From assembly GCA_002307295.1 (NCBI GenBank), contig DBTY01000042.1:1-64000 (forward strand): a DNA stretch of 64,000 nucleotides, written 5' to 3'. A model generated the notes under the pieces. The model did no database searches, was not told the DNA's origin, and saw only the letters and a program-made list of their open reading frames with translations. This document shows positions 49,853 to 60,000 of the stretch, in pieces (position 1 is the first letter of the stretch; every line of letters begins with the position of its first letter). The translations under genes were made by a program, and so were the position numbers. Source of the DNA: Ignavibacteriales bacterium UBA1304. GTDB taxonomy: Bacteria; Bacteroidota; Ignavibacteria; Ignavibacteriales; Ignavibacteriaceae.

Positions 49853-51633
49853 TTGAAAATCTTGAAATGACAGATAAAATAGGTTATCTCTTATTTAAGA
49901 AAGGGATAATAGACGCGCCAATGCTCGAAAAAGCGTTGCATGCTAAGGCTAACGACCAGAGTAAAATTAGAAGGAACCTTGCGCAAATACTCGTTCAGGA
50001 TTTCAATTACGACCACGATACAATATTTCGCGAAGTTGCAATTCTTTATGCTTTTAGAGAACTAGACGTCCGCCCTGAAGATTTTAGCGCGGAAAAAATT
50101 GAAAATATCAGGCAAATGGTTAATAATGCCGGAACGCTAAGAACGGAAATACTAGCTCATAAAGTTATTCCTTATATGTTTGACGAACGGATAAAAGACA
50201 AACTTATAATAGCGGCTATCGACCCAACTGAAAGAAGCATCCCCAAAATAGCCTTTGGATTGAACGCAAAAAAATACGAAGTCGTCTATATCCGCAAAAG
50301 AGATTATGAAAAAATAATTCAGACTATCCTTCCGCCGGAAAACGAATATCTTAAAATGCTGGAAGTAAATTCGCCTGAAATAGAAATAAAAGCAGACGAA
50401 GCTTCGTTAGACGAGCAGGCTCTTGACGCCGAAATAAACAAAAGCGCGCTTATTAACTTAGTTGAAGGCGCTTTGCTGGAAGGAGTAAGAAAAGGCGCAA
50501 GCGATATCCATTTTGTGCCTAAGTCCGCCAGTAAAACGGATATACTTTTTAGAATAGACGGCAATTTGCAAGTATGGCATTCGCAGGAATCCACGCTTCC
50601 GGAAGCTATAGTAGCGGTAGTAAAAGACCGCTCAAAAGGGATGGATCGTTTTGAACGGGAAAGAGCTCAGGACGGCTTTATTCAAAGGGAGATTGACGGT
50701 ATTGTAATCAGGTTCAGAGTATCGGTTTTGCCAATGGTTGGCACCGAGCTTAAAAATAAGTTTGAAAGCGTAGTAATAAGAATTTTAGACGATAGAAAAG
50801 TAATAAAAGATTTAGACAAATTAGGATTAGTCGGTTATACAAAATCTGCATTCCAGAAAGCAATTTCGCAACCGCAGGGAATGGTAATATTAACCGGACC
50901 GACTGGAAGCGGTAAAAGCACAACTTTGGTCGCGGCGCTTTTCCAGGTAATTGATCCTTCCGTTAACGTGCTTACGGTAGAAGACCCGGTAGAGTATGTT
51001 ATAGAAGGGGCGCGTCAGCTTAAAATTGGCCATAAAATGAATTTTGAACAGGCTATCCGCTCAATACTTCGTCACGATCCGGATATCGTTCTGGTAGGCG
51101 AAATGAGAGATAAAGAAACCGCCGACGTGGCAATTAAATTGGCAAACACAGGCCACTTAACTTTTTCTACGCTTCACACTAACGACGCGCCAAGCGCAGT
51201 TGCCCGTCTTTATAAAATGGGCATCGAGCCATTCCTTATAGCTTATGCAATTAATATTATTGTAGCCCAAAGGTTAATCAGAAAACTATGCGAGTTTTGC
51301 AAGAAAAAGGTTGTCCACTTTGACGAAACTCTTATGAAAGCCGCTGGTCTCGATATAGAAGAGTGGAGCAAATATACCGTCTACGAAGCCAAAGGCTGCG
51401 AAAGATGCGGCAACACCGGATACAAAGGAAGAATTGCTATCCACGAAGCTTTATACTTCACAAAAGAGTTAAGACAAATCATAGTTCGTTCCGGCATTGA
51501 AGTTGATGAAGAAAAGATTAGACTTCAGGCAAAATTGGACGGCAGTCTCAATTTGCGAGACTCCGGTTTGGAAAAAGTTAAATTAGGAATTACTTCCATA
51601 GAAGAGGTTATAGCCGGCACATCCGAAGATTAA
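49849..51633 (+). CDS. Pilus assembly ATPase, PilB/GspE family
   Basis: Hexameric ATPase that powers pilus extension. The 594-residue protein has an N-terminal GspE_N-like domain (about 5-150), then the catalytic core. Walker A GPTGSGKS is at 350-357, the Asp box and Walker B are in DPDIVLVGEMRDKETADVA, and a His box lies in LTFSTLHTNDAPSA. The zinc-binding tetracysteine typical of PilB/GspE is present as CEFCKKK and CERCGNTGYKGR. These mark an extension rather than a retraction ATPase. It is translationally coupled to the PilC-like gene. Confidence 0.94.
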   Translation: MIENLEMTDKIGYLLFKKGIIDAPMLEKALHAKANDQSKIRRNLAQILVQDFNYDHDTIFREVAILYAFRELDVRPEDFSAEKIENIRQMVNNAGTLRTEILAHKVIPYMFDERIKDKLIIAAIDPTERSIPKIAFGLNAKKYEVVYIRKRDYEKIIQTILPPENEYLKMLEVNSPEIEIKADEASLDEQALDAEINKSALINLVEGALLEGVRKGASDIHFVPKSASKTDILFRIDGNLQVWHSQESTLPEAIVAVVKDRSKGMDRFERERAQDGFIQREIDGIVIRFRVSVLPMVGTELKNKFESVVIRILDDRKVIKDLDKLGLVGYTKSAFQKAISQPQGMVILTGPTGSGKSTTLVAALFQVIDPSVNVLTVEDPVEYVIEGARQLKIGHKMNFEQAIRSILRHDPDIVLVGEMRDKETADVAIKLANTGHLTFSTLHTNDAPSAVARLYKMGIEPFLIAYAINIIVAQRLIRKLCEFCKKKVVHFDETLMKAAGLDIEEWSKYTVYEAKGCERCGNTGYKGRIAIHEALYFTKELRQIIVRSGIEVDEEKIRLQAKLDGSLNLRDSGLEKVKLGITSIEEVIAGTSED

Positions 51634-51744
51634 TTTAAATATTTTTCTTTCAAACGCTGTTTGCCTATAAAGTTTAAATATTTTTTTACGATAATAGAAT
51701 TTACAGGATTGTATATATCTGATTCTTGCTAAAATGGGAGTAAT

Positions 51745-52971
51745 ATGACTTTTGAAGTAAAGCACATACTGGATCCGTTTATTGATAGAATTCCGAAAGC
51801 TGTTTTTGGCCCTGAAAGAGTTCGCTACATAATTGACCATTTTAACGAATTTAGCAACGAAAACAAGCTGTTTTTGCTTGACGTAATTAATAAAATTCTT
51901 ACCGATATGATTGAACGCGAAGCTTCTGATATAGAGTTTGGCGGGCATGGAACGGAAAATTACGTCTGGATGAGAGTATATGGCAAAAAAGAACGGGTCA
52001 TGGAAATCCCCAAATTAAGTGGAGACGAAACAGCTTGTCTTATAGTTAATCTGCTCAACGAAAACCAGCGGAAAGCTTTGCTTGAGGCCAGGAATCTTGA
52101 TTTTAGCTATACCTTTCTTTATGCGCGAACTAATAAGGAAATCCGTTTTAGAGCGGACGCATATTTCGATTTAGACCTTCTCGCTCTGAATATGAGAGCA
52201 ATTAATTCTACAATCAGACCGATTGAATCGCTCGACTTTCATCAGAATGCAATACGCTCGCTTAGTCACCAGTACATTAAATTTGGGTTGTCTCTTGTAA
52301 CGGGCATAACAGGCTCCGGTAAATCGGCCACGCTTGATTCTGTTATTGACTACCATAATAAGACCGATAACGCTCACATTGTAATAATTTCCGCGCCTAT
52401 CGAGTTTGTTCATAAATCTGGGCAGTGTATTATCCGCCATAGGGAAGTAGGACGCGATGTTTTATCTTTTAAAGACGGCGTTATCCAGGCTTTAAGACAA
52501 GATCCTGATATTATTGTAATAGGCGAGATGAGAGACCCGGATACTATTTTGGCCGCATTAGAAATTACCGATACAGGTCATAAGGTTTTTTCTACTCTCC
52601 ATACTTCGTCGGCTGTTGAATCCATAGATAGAATTATTGCCGAAGTGCACCCAAACGAGCAGGAGAGAGTAAGAAACAGACTTGCAGACGTATTGATCTC
52701 AATCGTATCGCAAAAGTTAGTCCCAAGCTTAGACGGCAAACGGGCTCTTGCAAAAGAAGTATTGATAGTTAATCCAAACGTAAAAGCGGCGATTAAAAAT
52801 AATAACACCAGCGAAATTTATATGATGATAAATCAGGGCGGTCCAAACGGCATGGTAACTATGGAACAGGATTTGAAGAGATTATATTTACAGAAAAAAA
52901 TATCCTTAGATAACGCTATGGCTTACGCTAATAATAAAACAAGAATGCAACAAATTTTGTCAGCAATCTAA
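51745..52971 (+). CDS. Second pilus ATPase, PilT-like
   Basis: A 408-residue ATPase of the GspE/PilT superfamily. Walker A GITGSGKS is at 187-194; Walker B lies in DPDIIVIGEMRDPDTILAAL; the His box is VFSTLHTSSAVESIDRII. The C-terminal region (ISIVSQKLVPSLDGKRALAK and later EQDLKRLYLQKKI) matches PilT/PilU, and the tetracysteine of PilB is absent, so retraction is the better guess. It has its own GGGAG site after a 111-bp gap in the operon. The N-terminal ~50 residues are longer than in typical PilT. Confidence 0.9.
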   Translation: MTFEVKHILDPFIDRIPKAVFGPERVRYIIDHFNEFSNENKLFLLDVINKILTDMIEREASDIEFGGHGTENYVWMRVYGKKERVMEIPKLSGDETACLIVNLLNENQRKALLEARNLDFSYTFLYARTNKEIRFRADAYFDLDLLALNMRAINSTIRPIESLDFHQNAIRSLSHQYIKFGLSLVTGITGSGKSATLDSVIDYHNKTDNAHIVIISAPIEFVHKSGQCIIRHREVGRDVLSFKDGVIQALRQDPDIIVIGEMRDPDTILAALEITDTGHKVFSTLHTSSAVESIDRIIAEVHPNEQERVRNRLADVLISIVSQKLVPSLDGKRALAKEVLIVNPNVKAAIKNNNTSEIYMMINQGGPNGMVTMEQDLKRLYLQKKISLDNAMAYANNKTRMQQILSAI

Positions 52972-54522
52972 ATGAAACCGCTAATCTGTCTATATTGCGA
53001 AGGAGCCGACACTAAAATAGCGGCTATTACCAAAGAAAAAGATAAGGTAAAAATCCTTAAATCTTTATCCATGGACTTTGTCCAGCCGGATACTTCCAAC
53101 TTTGACGGATCAACAAACTTAAGTTTTGACGATGCCGGAGGAGCAAATATCTCCTTCGATAACGAAAAAGACGGTAAACCAATAATTACGCCCGGAGTCT
53201 CTAACATGAGCGTCGTAAGTTCAAGCCTTAGCAGCCTGAACTTGAGCAAGTGCCTTTTTATTCCCGCCGTAACAGAACCTACAGTTTATTTCCATATTAG
53301 CGAACCGCCAAAAGATAATCAGCCGAGCAAAATTGCCAGTTCGATTATTGAAGATATTCAAAAAACTAAAAATGTAGTTATTGACAGAAACAACCTCGGC
53401 TTTGTCGAGTTAGCGGATAAATCTATTCTTTCTGTTTTTACTAACGGAGAAATCAGCTGCCTTCAGCTAATTAACTCATTAGCCATGTATAATGGCAAAA
53501 GACACTATTCTATTCCGACAGTTAAAAACGCTGAAATTTCTCTTGCGTATTTTGTAGCCAAACGAAAAAAATTCTTCCCGGACGATAATTCTTTAATCGT
53601 CTACATCGGTAAAGAGTATAGTAAATTAATTTTTCTTAGCGGAAGGAAAATTAAACATATTGGCGCCACGTTAGATATTGGAACAACTAACCTGCATACG
53701 TACGACGTGTATTTTTCCAAAATACTTCTTGAAATGGAGAACGGAGGCATTCCTCACTTAGATAACATTGTGGTTTGCGGCGAAGACGATTCTGAAAATC
53801 TGATTTTATCCTTTTACGGCACATTCCCCGAAGCAAATGTTTCCCGCCTTGAATTTAACGATTTGGACGTTTCCGCCTTAGACGAAGAAGCTCAAAAGAA
53901 AATTTCTTCTTATGCCGTTCCAATTGCTATAGCTTATGAATATTACGAAGAATTAAATAAAGAATTTACCGGAATTAACCTGCTGCCGCGCTATGTAATT
54001 GAAGATCAAAAGTTCTTTCAATTCGGCTGGCACGCTTATTTAGTGCTTATCTTTCTGTTTGCGGCGACTTATTTTATCACAAGCATGATTCTTGTAAATT
54101 ATAAGAAGACGCAGGAATTAAAAACTGAAATTGCTAAGCTGACCGAACAAAAACGGGAAAATCAGGAAGTTATAAATCAGATTAATTATTTTCAGAACAG
54201 GATAGATAATTTTGCCCAGACGCAAACCATATTAGACACTGTTTCTAAAGGAGCCGAAGTATGGGGGCATTTAATAGAAAAAACTTCCGACTTCTTTGGC
54301 GCGCGCAAAAGCCTTTGGATCACTAATATTACCGCCGAAGATAATAATCCCGATATTGTTATGACAGGCTTTGCGATGACTAACCGCATGCTGCCGGATT
54401 TAGCTTATTACTACGACAACTCTCTTTTGAAAGGGGTTCTCTATGAAGAACTAAGAGATAAAGGAGCTTATCGTTTTAATCTTTCGTTCAAAATTCCGCT
54501 GAAACCAGAGGGCAAAAAATGA
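52972..54522 (+). CDS. PilM-PilN fusion protein of the pilus alignment complex
   Basis: A 516-residue protein. Residues 1-335 resemble the actin-like PilM/GspL cytoplasmic domain (IVYIGKEYSKLIFLSGRK, IGATLDIGTTNLHTYDVYF). At about 340 comes INLLPRYVIED, the motif that begins free-standing PilN proteins, followed by a transmembrane helix at about 355-377 (AYLVLIFLFAATYFITSMIL) and a coiled coil. The remainder (LWITNITAEDNNPDIVMTGF) is the periplasmic PilN domain. In most T4P systems PilM and PilN are separate; here they form one chain, as in GspL of type II secretion. Between residues 30-85 a long Asp/Ser-rich loop is inserted. The gene abuts the PilT-like stop and overlaps the next start. Confidence 0.85.
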   Translation: MKPLICLYCEGADTKIAAITKEKDKVKILKSLSMDFVQPDTSNFDGSTNLSFDDAGGANISFDNEKDGKPIITPGVSNMSVVSSSLSSLNLSKCLFIPAVTEPTVYFHISEPPKDNQPSKIASSIIEDIQKTKNVVIDRNNLGFVELADKSILSVFTNGEISCLQLINSLAMYNGKRHYSIPTVKNAEISLAYFVAKRKKFFPDDNSLIVYIGKEYSKLIFLSGRKIKHIGATLDIGTTNLHTYDVYFSKILLEMENGGIPHLDNIVVCGEDDSENLILSFYGTFPEANVSRLEFNDLDVSALDEEAQKKISSYAVPIAIAYEYYEELNKEFTGINLLPRYVIEDQKFFQFGWHAYLVLIFLFAATYFITSMILVNYKKTQELKTEIAKLTEQKRENQEVINQINYFQNRIDNFAQTQTILDTVSKGAEVWGHLIEKTSDFFGARKSLWITNITAEDNNPDIVMTGFAMTNRMLPDLAYYYDNSLLKGVLYEELRDKGAYRFNLSFKIPLKPEGKK

Positions 54523-55424
54523 ACCGAAAGATAAAAAATACTCTCGGCATTTTAGCTCTGCTTATTATTATTGTAATATTAGGCTTTGGTTATATTTTTA
54601 TCATTCAGCGTAACGATATCAAAAAGAAACAAGCTGAGCTTGCGAAATTACAAAAAGAAGTAACTCCAACCGAAGATTTAGTAAAACAGAAAAACTTTCT
54701 TGAAGCAAAAGCTTCCGTATTGGACTCAATCCTTGCCGCAAGAAAGTTCAACATCCCATATCAATTATCTTCAATTAAATTTTTTGATTTTATAAATAGA
54801 GCCACATCCGGTTTTTCTTCCAGAACAAAAATAAACGTAGAGTATGTAGACAGAAAGGAAGACAAGGAGTTCTTTTATTATAATTATAAAATTTACGGGC
54901 AGGCCGATTTTAACGATCTTTACCGCCTTGTAACTGATATTGAGCAAAGCAAAGAATTAAAGAAAATTCGCGCAATAACAATTAACAATATGGTCGCTAC
55001 AGGGACTAACGGGAAACCTGAATATTTAGTTAATTTTACTTTCAGCGCGGCGGTTTATTTTGCTAAAAACGACAGGTTCGCTTCGTCAAGAATGGTCGAA
55101 AATAAATTCGACTATAAAAATATATATAATTTCTTCTATCCGTTAATCAGAAACGAAATACCGCCAAACACTGACGGATTGCTTGACGTTCAGGGCGCTA
55201 AATTACTTGCGCTTATACCAGAGGGAGCTTTTGTAGCCGATGGTTCAGGAAACACTTTCTTGTTGTATGAAGGACAGGAAGTCTATCTCGGTTATCTTAC
55301 AAAAATTGATTATGAGAATAACAAAGTTACCTTTATCCTTAATAAAGGAGGCATAATTGAAAGGAACGAATTGCAACTGCAAAAAGAAGAAAAACCCGGG
55401 AAAAACCGAGAGGTAAAAAAATGA
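54519..55424 (+). CDS. PilO-like protein with a PilP-like C-terminal domain
   Basis: A 301-residue protein with a transmembrane helix at 9-30 (LGILALLIIIVILGFGYIFI), a coiled coil (KKKQAELAKLQKEV) and a PilO-like ferredoxin-fold region at about 75-190 (FNDLYRLVTDIEQSKELKKI). Residues about 220-295 (AFVADGSGNTFLLYEGQEVY and GYLTKIDYENNKVTFILNKG) resemble the beta domain of PilP that docks on the secretin. It lies exactly where pilO and pilP would be, between PilM-N and the secretin, with ATGA overlaps on both sides. The PilP part is inference from pattern and position. Confidence 0.75.
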   Translation: MNRKIKNTLGILALLIIIVILGFGYIFIIQRNDIKKKQAELAKLQKEVTPTEDLVKQKNFLEAKASVLDSILAARKFNIPYQLSSIKFFDFINRATSGFSSRTKINVEYVDRKEDKEFFYYNYKIYGQADFNDLYRLVTDIEQSKELKKIRAITINNMVATGTNGKPEYLVNFTFSAAVYFAKNDRFASSRMVENKFDYKNIYNFFYPLIRNEIPPNTDGLLDVQGAKLLALIPEGAFVADGSGNTFLLYEGQEVYLGYLTKIDYENNKVTFILNKGGIIERNELQLQKEEKPGKNREVKK

Positions 55425-56692
55425 AACAATTAATCTCTGTATTTATAATATTTCTTTTATTAGCGCCGTCTGCTTTGCCTCAAAAATATCTTGAAAAAGC
55501 GTTTAAGGGCTATATTAACCCAGAGGAGTTAGTTACTCTTTCAGCTGATCTTCCTTTTAACGAAGCGGTTCAGCTGCTAAGCAAGGTCAGCGAAAAAACG
55601 ACTGGTAAAAAAATTCTATCCTTAGTAGATAGAAAAGAGCCTATTGGAATTGAACTTAAAAATATGACATATGATAAAGCGCTTGTTGTTATTGTTCAAT
55701 ACGCTAATCTTATTTATGAAGAAAAAGAAGAAGTAATAGTAATAAAAAAGAAGACCGATTTAACGCCGGAACAGCCAAAAGATAAAACTAATTACGCTTC
55801 GGTAAATTCGCGCGAAGTAAAAATTTCAGCCGTCTTCTTTGAAATGAATACGACCGAACTTAAAAACAGAGGAATTAACTGGCAGTTTTTACTTTCCGGA
55901 CAAAATGTTAGTACTGGGGGAACAGCCACAACTACAACGGCCGACGCTACAAGCAGTTCGTCAAGCTCAAGCAGTTCGGGCAGTTCAACTTCATCTACTA
56001 CTACTGCTTCGCCTAACTTCAGCCTAAACGTTACAAGTTCTAAGTTAAATTTCGGCGGGCTTTTTGGTCAGGCTACTGCATTATTCAGACTGTTTGAAAC
56101 CGAAAGTTTAGGCGAATTAATCGCCAGCCCAAACATCACTGTGCGAGATCAAAAAGAAGGCAAAATTCAGATCGGCTCCGATTTTTCTATTAAGCAAAAA
56201 GATTTTGCCGGCAACGTTACAGACGCTTTCTTTTCTACCGGAGCAATAATAAAAGTTACTCCATTTGTGCTAAGAGAAGACAGCCTTGATTATGTTCTAT
56301 TAAAGTTAGACGTGGAAAGAAGCTCGGCTACTCCTTCAACCAGCGTTACGGAAGTTAAGAAAACAAGCGCCTCTACTCAGGTGTTAATGCTTAATGGCGA
56401 AGAAACCATAATCGGCGGATTATATTCTACCGAAGAAACAAAAACGCGCAACGGTATTCCGTTCTTACGCGACCTCCCCTGGTGGGTGTTTGGAATTCGC
56501 TATTTAACAGGAAGCGACGAAGTTTCAACTGTCAAGAAAGAGCTTGTGATTTTAATTAAAACAGATATATTGCCAACTCTAAAAGAAAGATTTGCAAATC
56601 CGGTTAAGGGCAAAGCGATAAATAACGAAATAAACTCTTACAGAGATAAAATTAAATACTACCGATTTGATCAAACAACAGACGGAAATTAG
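55421..56692 (+). CDS. Outer-membrane secretin, PilQ/GspD family
   Basis: Forms the outer-membrane gate through which the fibre passes. The 423-residue protein is short for the family. A signal peptide (LISVFIIFLLLAPSALPQ) is followed by a small STN/N-type domain (about 45-105). A Ser/Thr-rich tract of some 35 residues follows SREVKISAVFFEMNTTEL. The secretin domain shows SLGELIASPNITVRDQKEGK, STQVLMLNGEETIIGGLYST and LPWWVFGIRY with KKELVILIKTDI at the end. AMIN and multiple N1 domains are absent. It is the last pilus gene, 7 nt before the receiver gene. Confidence 0.9.
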   Translation: MKQLISVFIIFLLLAPSALPQKYLEKAFKGYINPEELVTLSADLPFNEAVQLLSKVSEKTTGKKILSLVDRKEPIGIELKNMTYDKALVVIVQYANLIYEEKEEVIVIKKKTDLTPEQPKDKTNYASVNSREVKISAVFFEMNTTELKNRGINWQFLLSGQNVSTGGTATTTTADATSSSSSSSSSGSSTSSTTTASPNFSLNVTSSKLNFGGLFGQATALFRLFETESLGELIASPNITVRDQKEGKIQIGSDFSIKQKDFAGNVTDAFFSTGAIIKVTPFVLREDSLDYVLLKLDVERSSATPSTSVTEVKKTSASTQVLMLNGEETIIGGLYSTEETKTRNGIPFLRDLPWWVFGIRYLTGSDEVSTVKKELVILIKTDILPTLKERFANPVKGKAINNEINSYRDKIKYYRFDQTTDGN

Positions 56693-56699
56693 GTGGAGC

Positions 56700-57065
56700 A
56701 TGGAAAAAATTTTAATAGTTGACGATGATGTAAATTTATGCGTAGTTCTCTCAGAAGAGCTTACCGAAGTTGGTTATAGCTGCTTTTCTGTTAATAGCGC
56801 CGACGAAGCCTTAGGACTGCTTTCCCAAACGCCTATTGACCTTATTTTACTCGATCTTAAAATGCCTGTAAAAGACGGGTTTGACGTTCTGCGCGAACTG
56901 CGGGAGAAAGATATTTCCGCTAAAGTTATTGTGCTTACCGCTTATGCCGACGTTAAGGGAGCTATTGAATCGGCTAAAATGGGAGCCAGCGATTTTATCA
57001 GCAAGCCTTACGACTTTGACGAATTATTAATTACGATCAGGAAAGTTTTGCAAAAAGACGCTTAA
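56700..57065 (+). CDS. Single-domain response regulator
   Basis: A 121-residue receiver with D9-D11 acidic cluster, phosphoacceptor D52 (LILLDLKMPVKDG) and Lys in FISKPYDFDEL. The ATG at 56700 is chosen, since AGGTGGAG precedes it; an upstream ATG at 56667 lies inside the secretin gene. The C-terminal SKPYDFDELLITIRKVLQ is the form seen in NtrC-type receivers, but there is no output domain. It lies between the secretin and the large hybrid kinase (1-nt gap), its probable partner. Confidence 0.92.
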   Translation: MEKILIVDDDVNLCVVLSEELTEVGYSCFSVNSADEALGLLSQTPIDLILLDLKMPVKDGFDVLRELREKDISAKVIVLTAYADVKGAIESAKMGASDFISKPYDFDELLITIRKVLQKDA

Positions 57066-57066
57066 A

Positions 57067-60000
57067 ATGAAGATAAGTTTTCGTTTATTATTCATTAATT
57101 TTATTATCGTCCTCCTGATCTTAGGCAGTTCGGGGTTTGCTTTTTACTCTATACTCAACAATATCATTACGTCGCAGCAGTCAAAGCATCTGCTAAATTC
57201 AGCTAATTCTTTTGTGTACCAGCTTGAGTCTTCTTTTCAGGATATCGACCGCGAATTTTTTCTCGTCTACCAAAAAAACAAAGATTTTGATTTTAATAAA
57301 AACCAGTTTGTCGTTTCTAATATAGATTTTATTTTTAAACTTTCTCCTGATTCTATTATTTCTTCTTCAGACGGTTATTTCTCGCATAGCATAAACTTAT
57401 CGGGCGAAAAAATCCATCTGGCTGATTTTATCCGCAACAACCCGTTTGTTATAATAAAAAAATTCGTGCTCGGCAATGGAGTTAGCGTTTTTTACGGCAG
57501 ATTGATTAATACCGATTATCTGAATTCATTTTATACCCGTTTGAATAACGATATAGCCGTTGCGCTTGATAACAAAACAATTATTACTTCTAACGAATCC
57601 ACTAATCAGAATCTTGCTTTCTTTTTAACGGAAGCGTCTAAAGAATTATCAAAAAAAAATAATTTTGACATATTCACAAAAACAAGCGAAACGGCCGATC
57701 TCTACGCTACAATATATCGCCCTAAGTCTAATTTTATACCTGCAAATATTAACTTCTTAGTCTTTTCAAGATTAAACGAATCTGTTGAGTTAAGAAGCAA
57801 TCTAAAATATATTTTATCAGTTTTAGGATTTGCCGGCATCGCTCTTTCGTTAATACTGACCCTTATTTTTACCGAGCGCATCAGAAAACAAATTGAGACT
57901 CTGAACGAAGCTACTGAAATTACTAAGACGGGAAATTTTCATAACAGAATTGATATTCGCTCTAAAGACGAATTGGGTCTCCTTGCTTCGGCTTTTAATA
58001 CTATGCTTGACGAACTTGAAAAGAAAAACAAAATTAATAATGAGTATTCTGAATTTATAGCGCTGATAAATCAGAATCCAACGCTGCATCAGGTTGCTGA
58101 AAACGCTTTGAATAAAATAATTAAAACCGGCGGCTTTAACATTGGAGCCATTTATAATATAGAGAACGACGATATTATACTCGCCAGTTCTTACGGACTC
58201 CAAAACGATTTATACATCTCAAAAGATAAAGCCAACCTGTTTGAACCAGTGATGAAGCGGCAGGAAACCTTAGAGCTTAATTTTGAAGACAAGCCACAGA
58301 AAATCAATTCTGGTTCATTTGCCGTCGATATCATGCATCTTTTAGTTATCCCAATTATTTATAATTCCAAAGTAATTGCATTACTTGAACTTGGCTCTGT
58401 AAAAAAAGCAAGCGCCGCGGCTATCGACTATATCGCCAAAATTAAGGAACAGTTGGCCATCGGCTTAACTAACGCAACCGCGCTTGTTCAATTAGAAAAC
58501 TTAGTTACTGAACTAAAAAAACTAAACGAAGATTATCAGAAACAAAATCTTCAGGTTAAAGAACAAAACGCCGCCTTGCTTGAATTGCACAATAACCTGC
58601 AGGAAAAAGCCGAAGAACTTGAGATCCAAAAAATAAAAGCGGAAGAGGTTACTAAACTCAAATCGCAATTTCTTGCAAGCATGTCTCACGAACTTAGAAC
58701 GCCGCTAAACTCGATAATAGGACTTACGGAACTGGCTTTAGACGACAAAAATATAATTGGTAAATCAAAAGACCGCATTTCTGTAGTATTAAGAAACAGT
58801 CAGCGCCTAATGAAACTGATTAACGATATTCTTGATTTATCAAAAGTTGAATCTGGTAAAATGGAGATAATCGACGAAGTCGTTCAGCTTGAAGATATTA
58901 TCAGCGAAATTCGCGAGTCGATTAATCTTTTGGCTGTAAACAAGAACCTCCTATTTAGAATGCAACGCAATTGCGACACCGCTATTTATATAAAAACTGA
59001 CCGGGCAAAAATTTTACAGGTGCTTACAAACCTGTTGAGCAACGCCATTAAATTTACTGATAAAGGCTCGGTAACGCTTGAGGTCTCCGTTACTGAAGAG
59101 CGACAACTTTTATTTAATATAATAGATTCCGGTATTGGGATTTCGGTTGAAGATCAGAAAATTATTTTTGACGAATTCAGACAGGTTGACGGTACTTCTA
59201 CACGTAAGTATTCAGGGACAGGACTTGGACTTACAATATGCAAGAAAATTGCCGTCTTGCTAAAAGGCGATATTATAGTAAACAGCCGTATAGGCCGCGG
59301 TTCAACTTTTAGTTTCAGCATTCCATTAGTTGAAATAGCCGCTCCGGCCAATAAGCCGGAAAGAGCGCCTGAGCAGACTACTTTTACAAAAACAAATCCT
59401 AATCTTGTCGTCTCTCTTGAAAGCGATTTTGATATACAGTCAATATTTGAACAGTATTTTAATTCAAAAGGGTTTGACGTAGAGTTTGAAGACAATAGCA
59501 AAGCGGGCATAGAGAAATCCGAAGCCTTAACCCCGTCTATGATTACGTTAAATCCCCTTTTGCCAAATATAAATTTCTTTGATACGCTTTACAGTCTGAA
59601 AACAAACTCCTCTACTAAAAATATTCCGCTGCTTATTACGGCAATCGATCCGGTTAAAAATATTGGTTATGGCTTTAACGTTTTTGATTTTATCATTCAT
59701 CCGTTAACCCGCCATAATTTTGCATCCTCTTTGGGACGGCTTGAAATAATTTTAAATAAAAAAATTGAACGGGTTCTGATATTTGAAGATTCAGTTTCTT
59801 ATTACAACGACCTTACGGCGGCAATAAATAAAAAAGGGATTAGTTTTTCTAATATAGCCTCGCGAGATTTTTCCGTTGAAAAAATAAAAGAGATTAACCC
59901 GGATTTTATTCTTACAAATTTGCTGTTTGACGATACGGACGGACTTGTCTTATCGGCGTTTATTCAATCGTATCTTGGAATAAAAAACATCCCTGTAATT

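Noticed and set aside
56667..56699. Upstream start for the 121-residue receiver gene
   Set aside because: It lies within the secretin coding region, adds residues absent from receiver domains and has no ribosome-binding site; AGGTGGAG supports the ATG at 56700.
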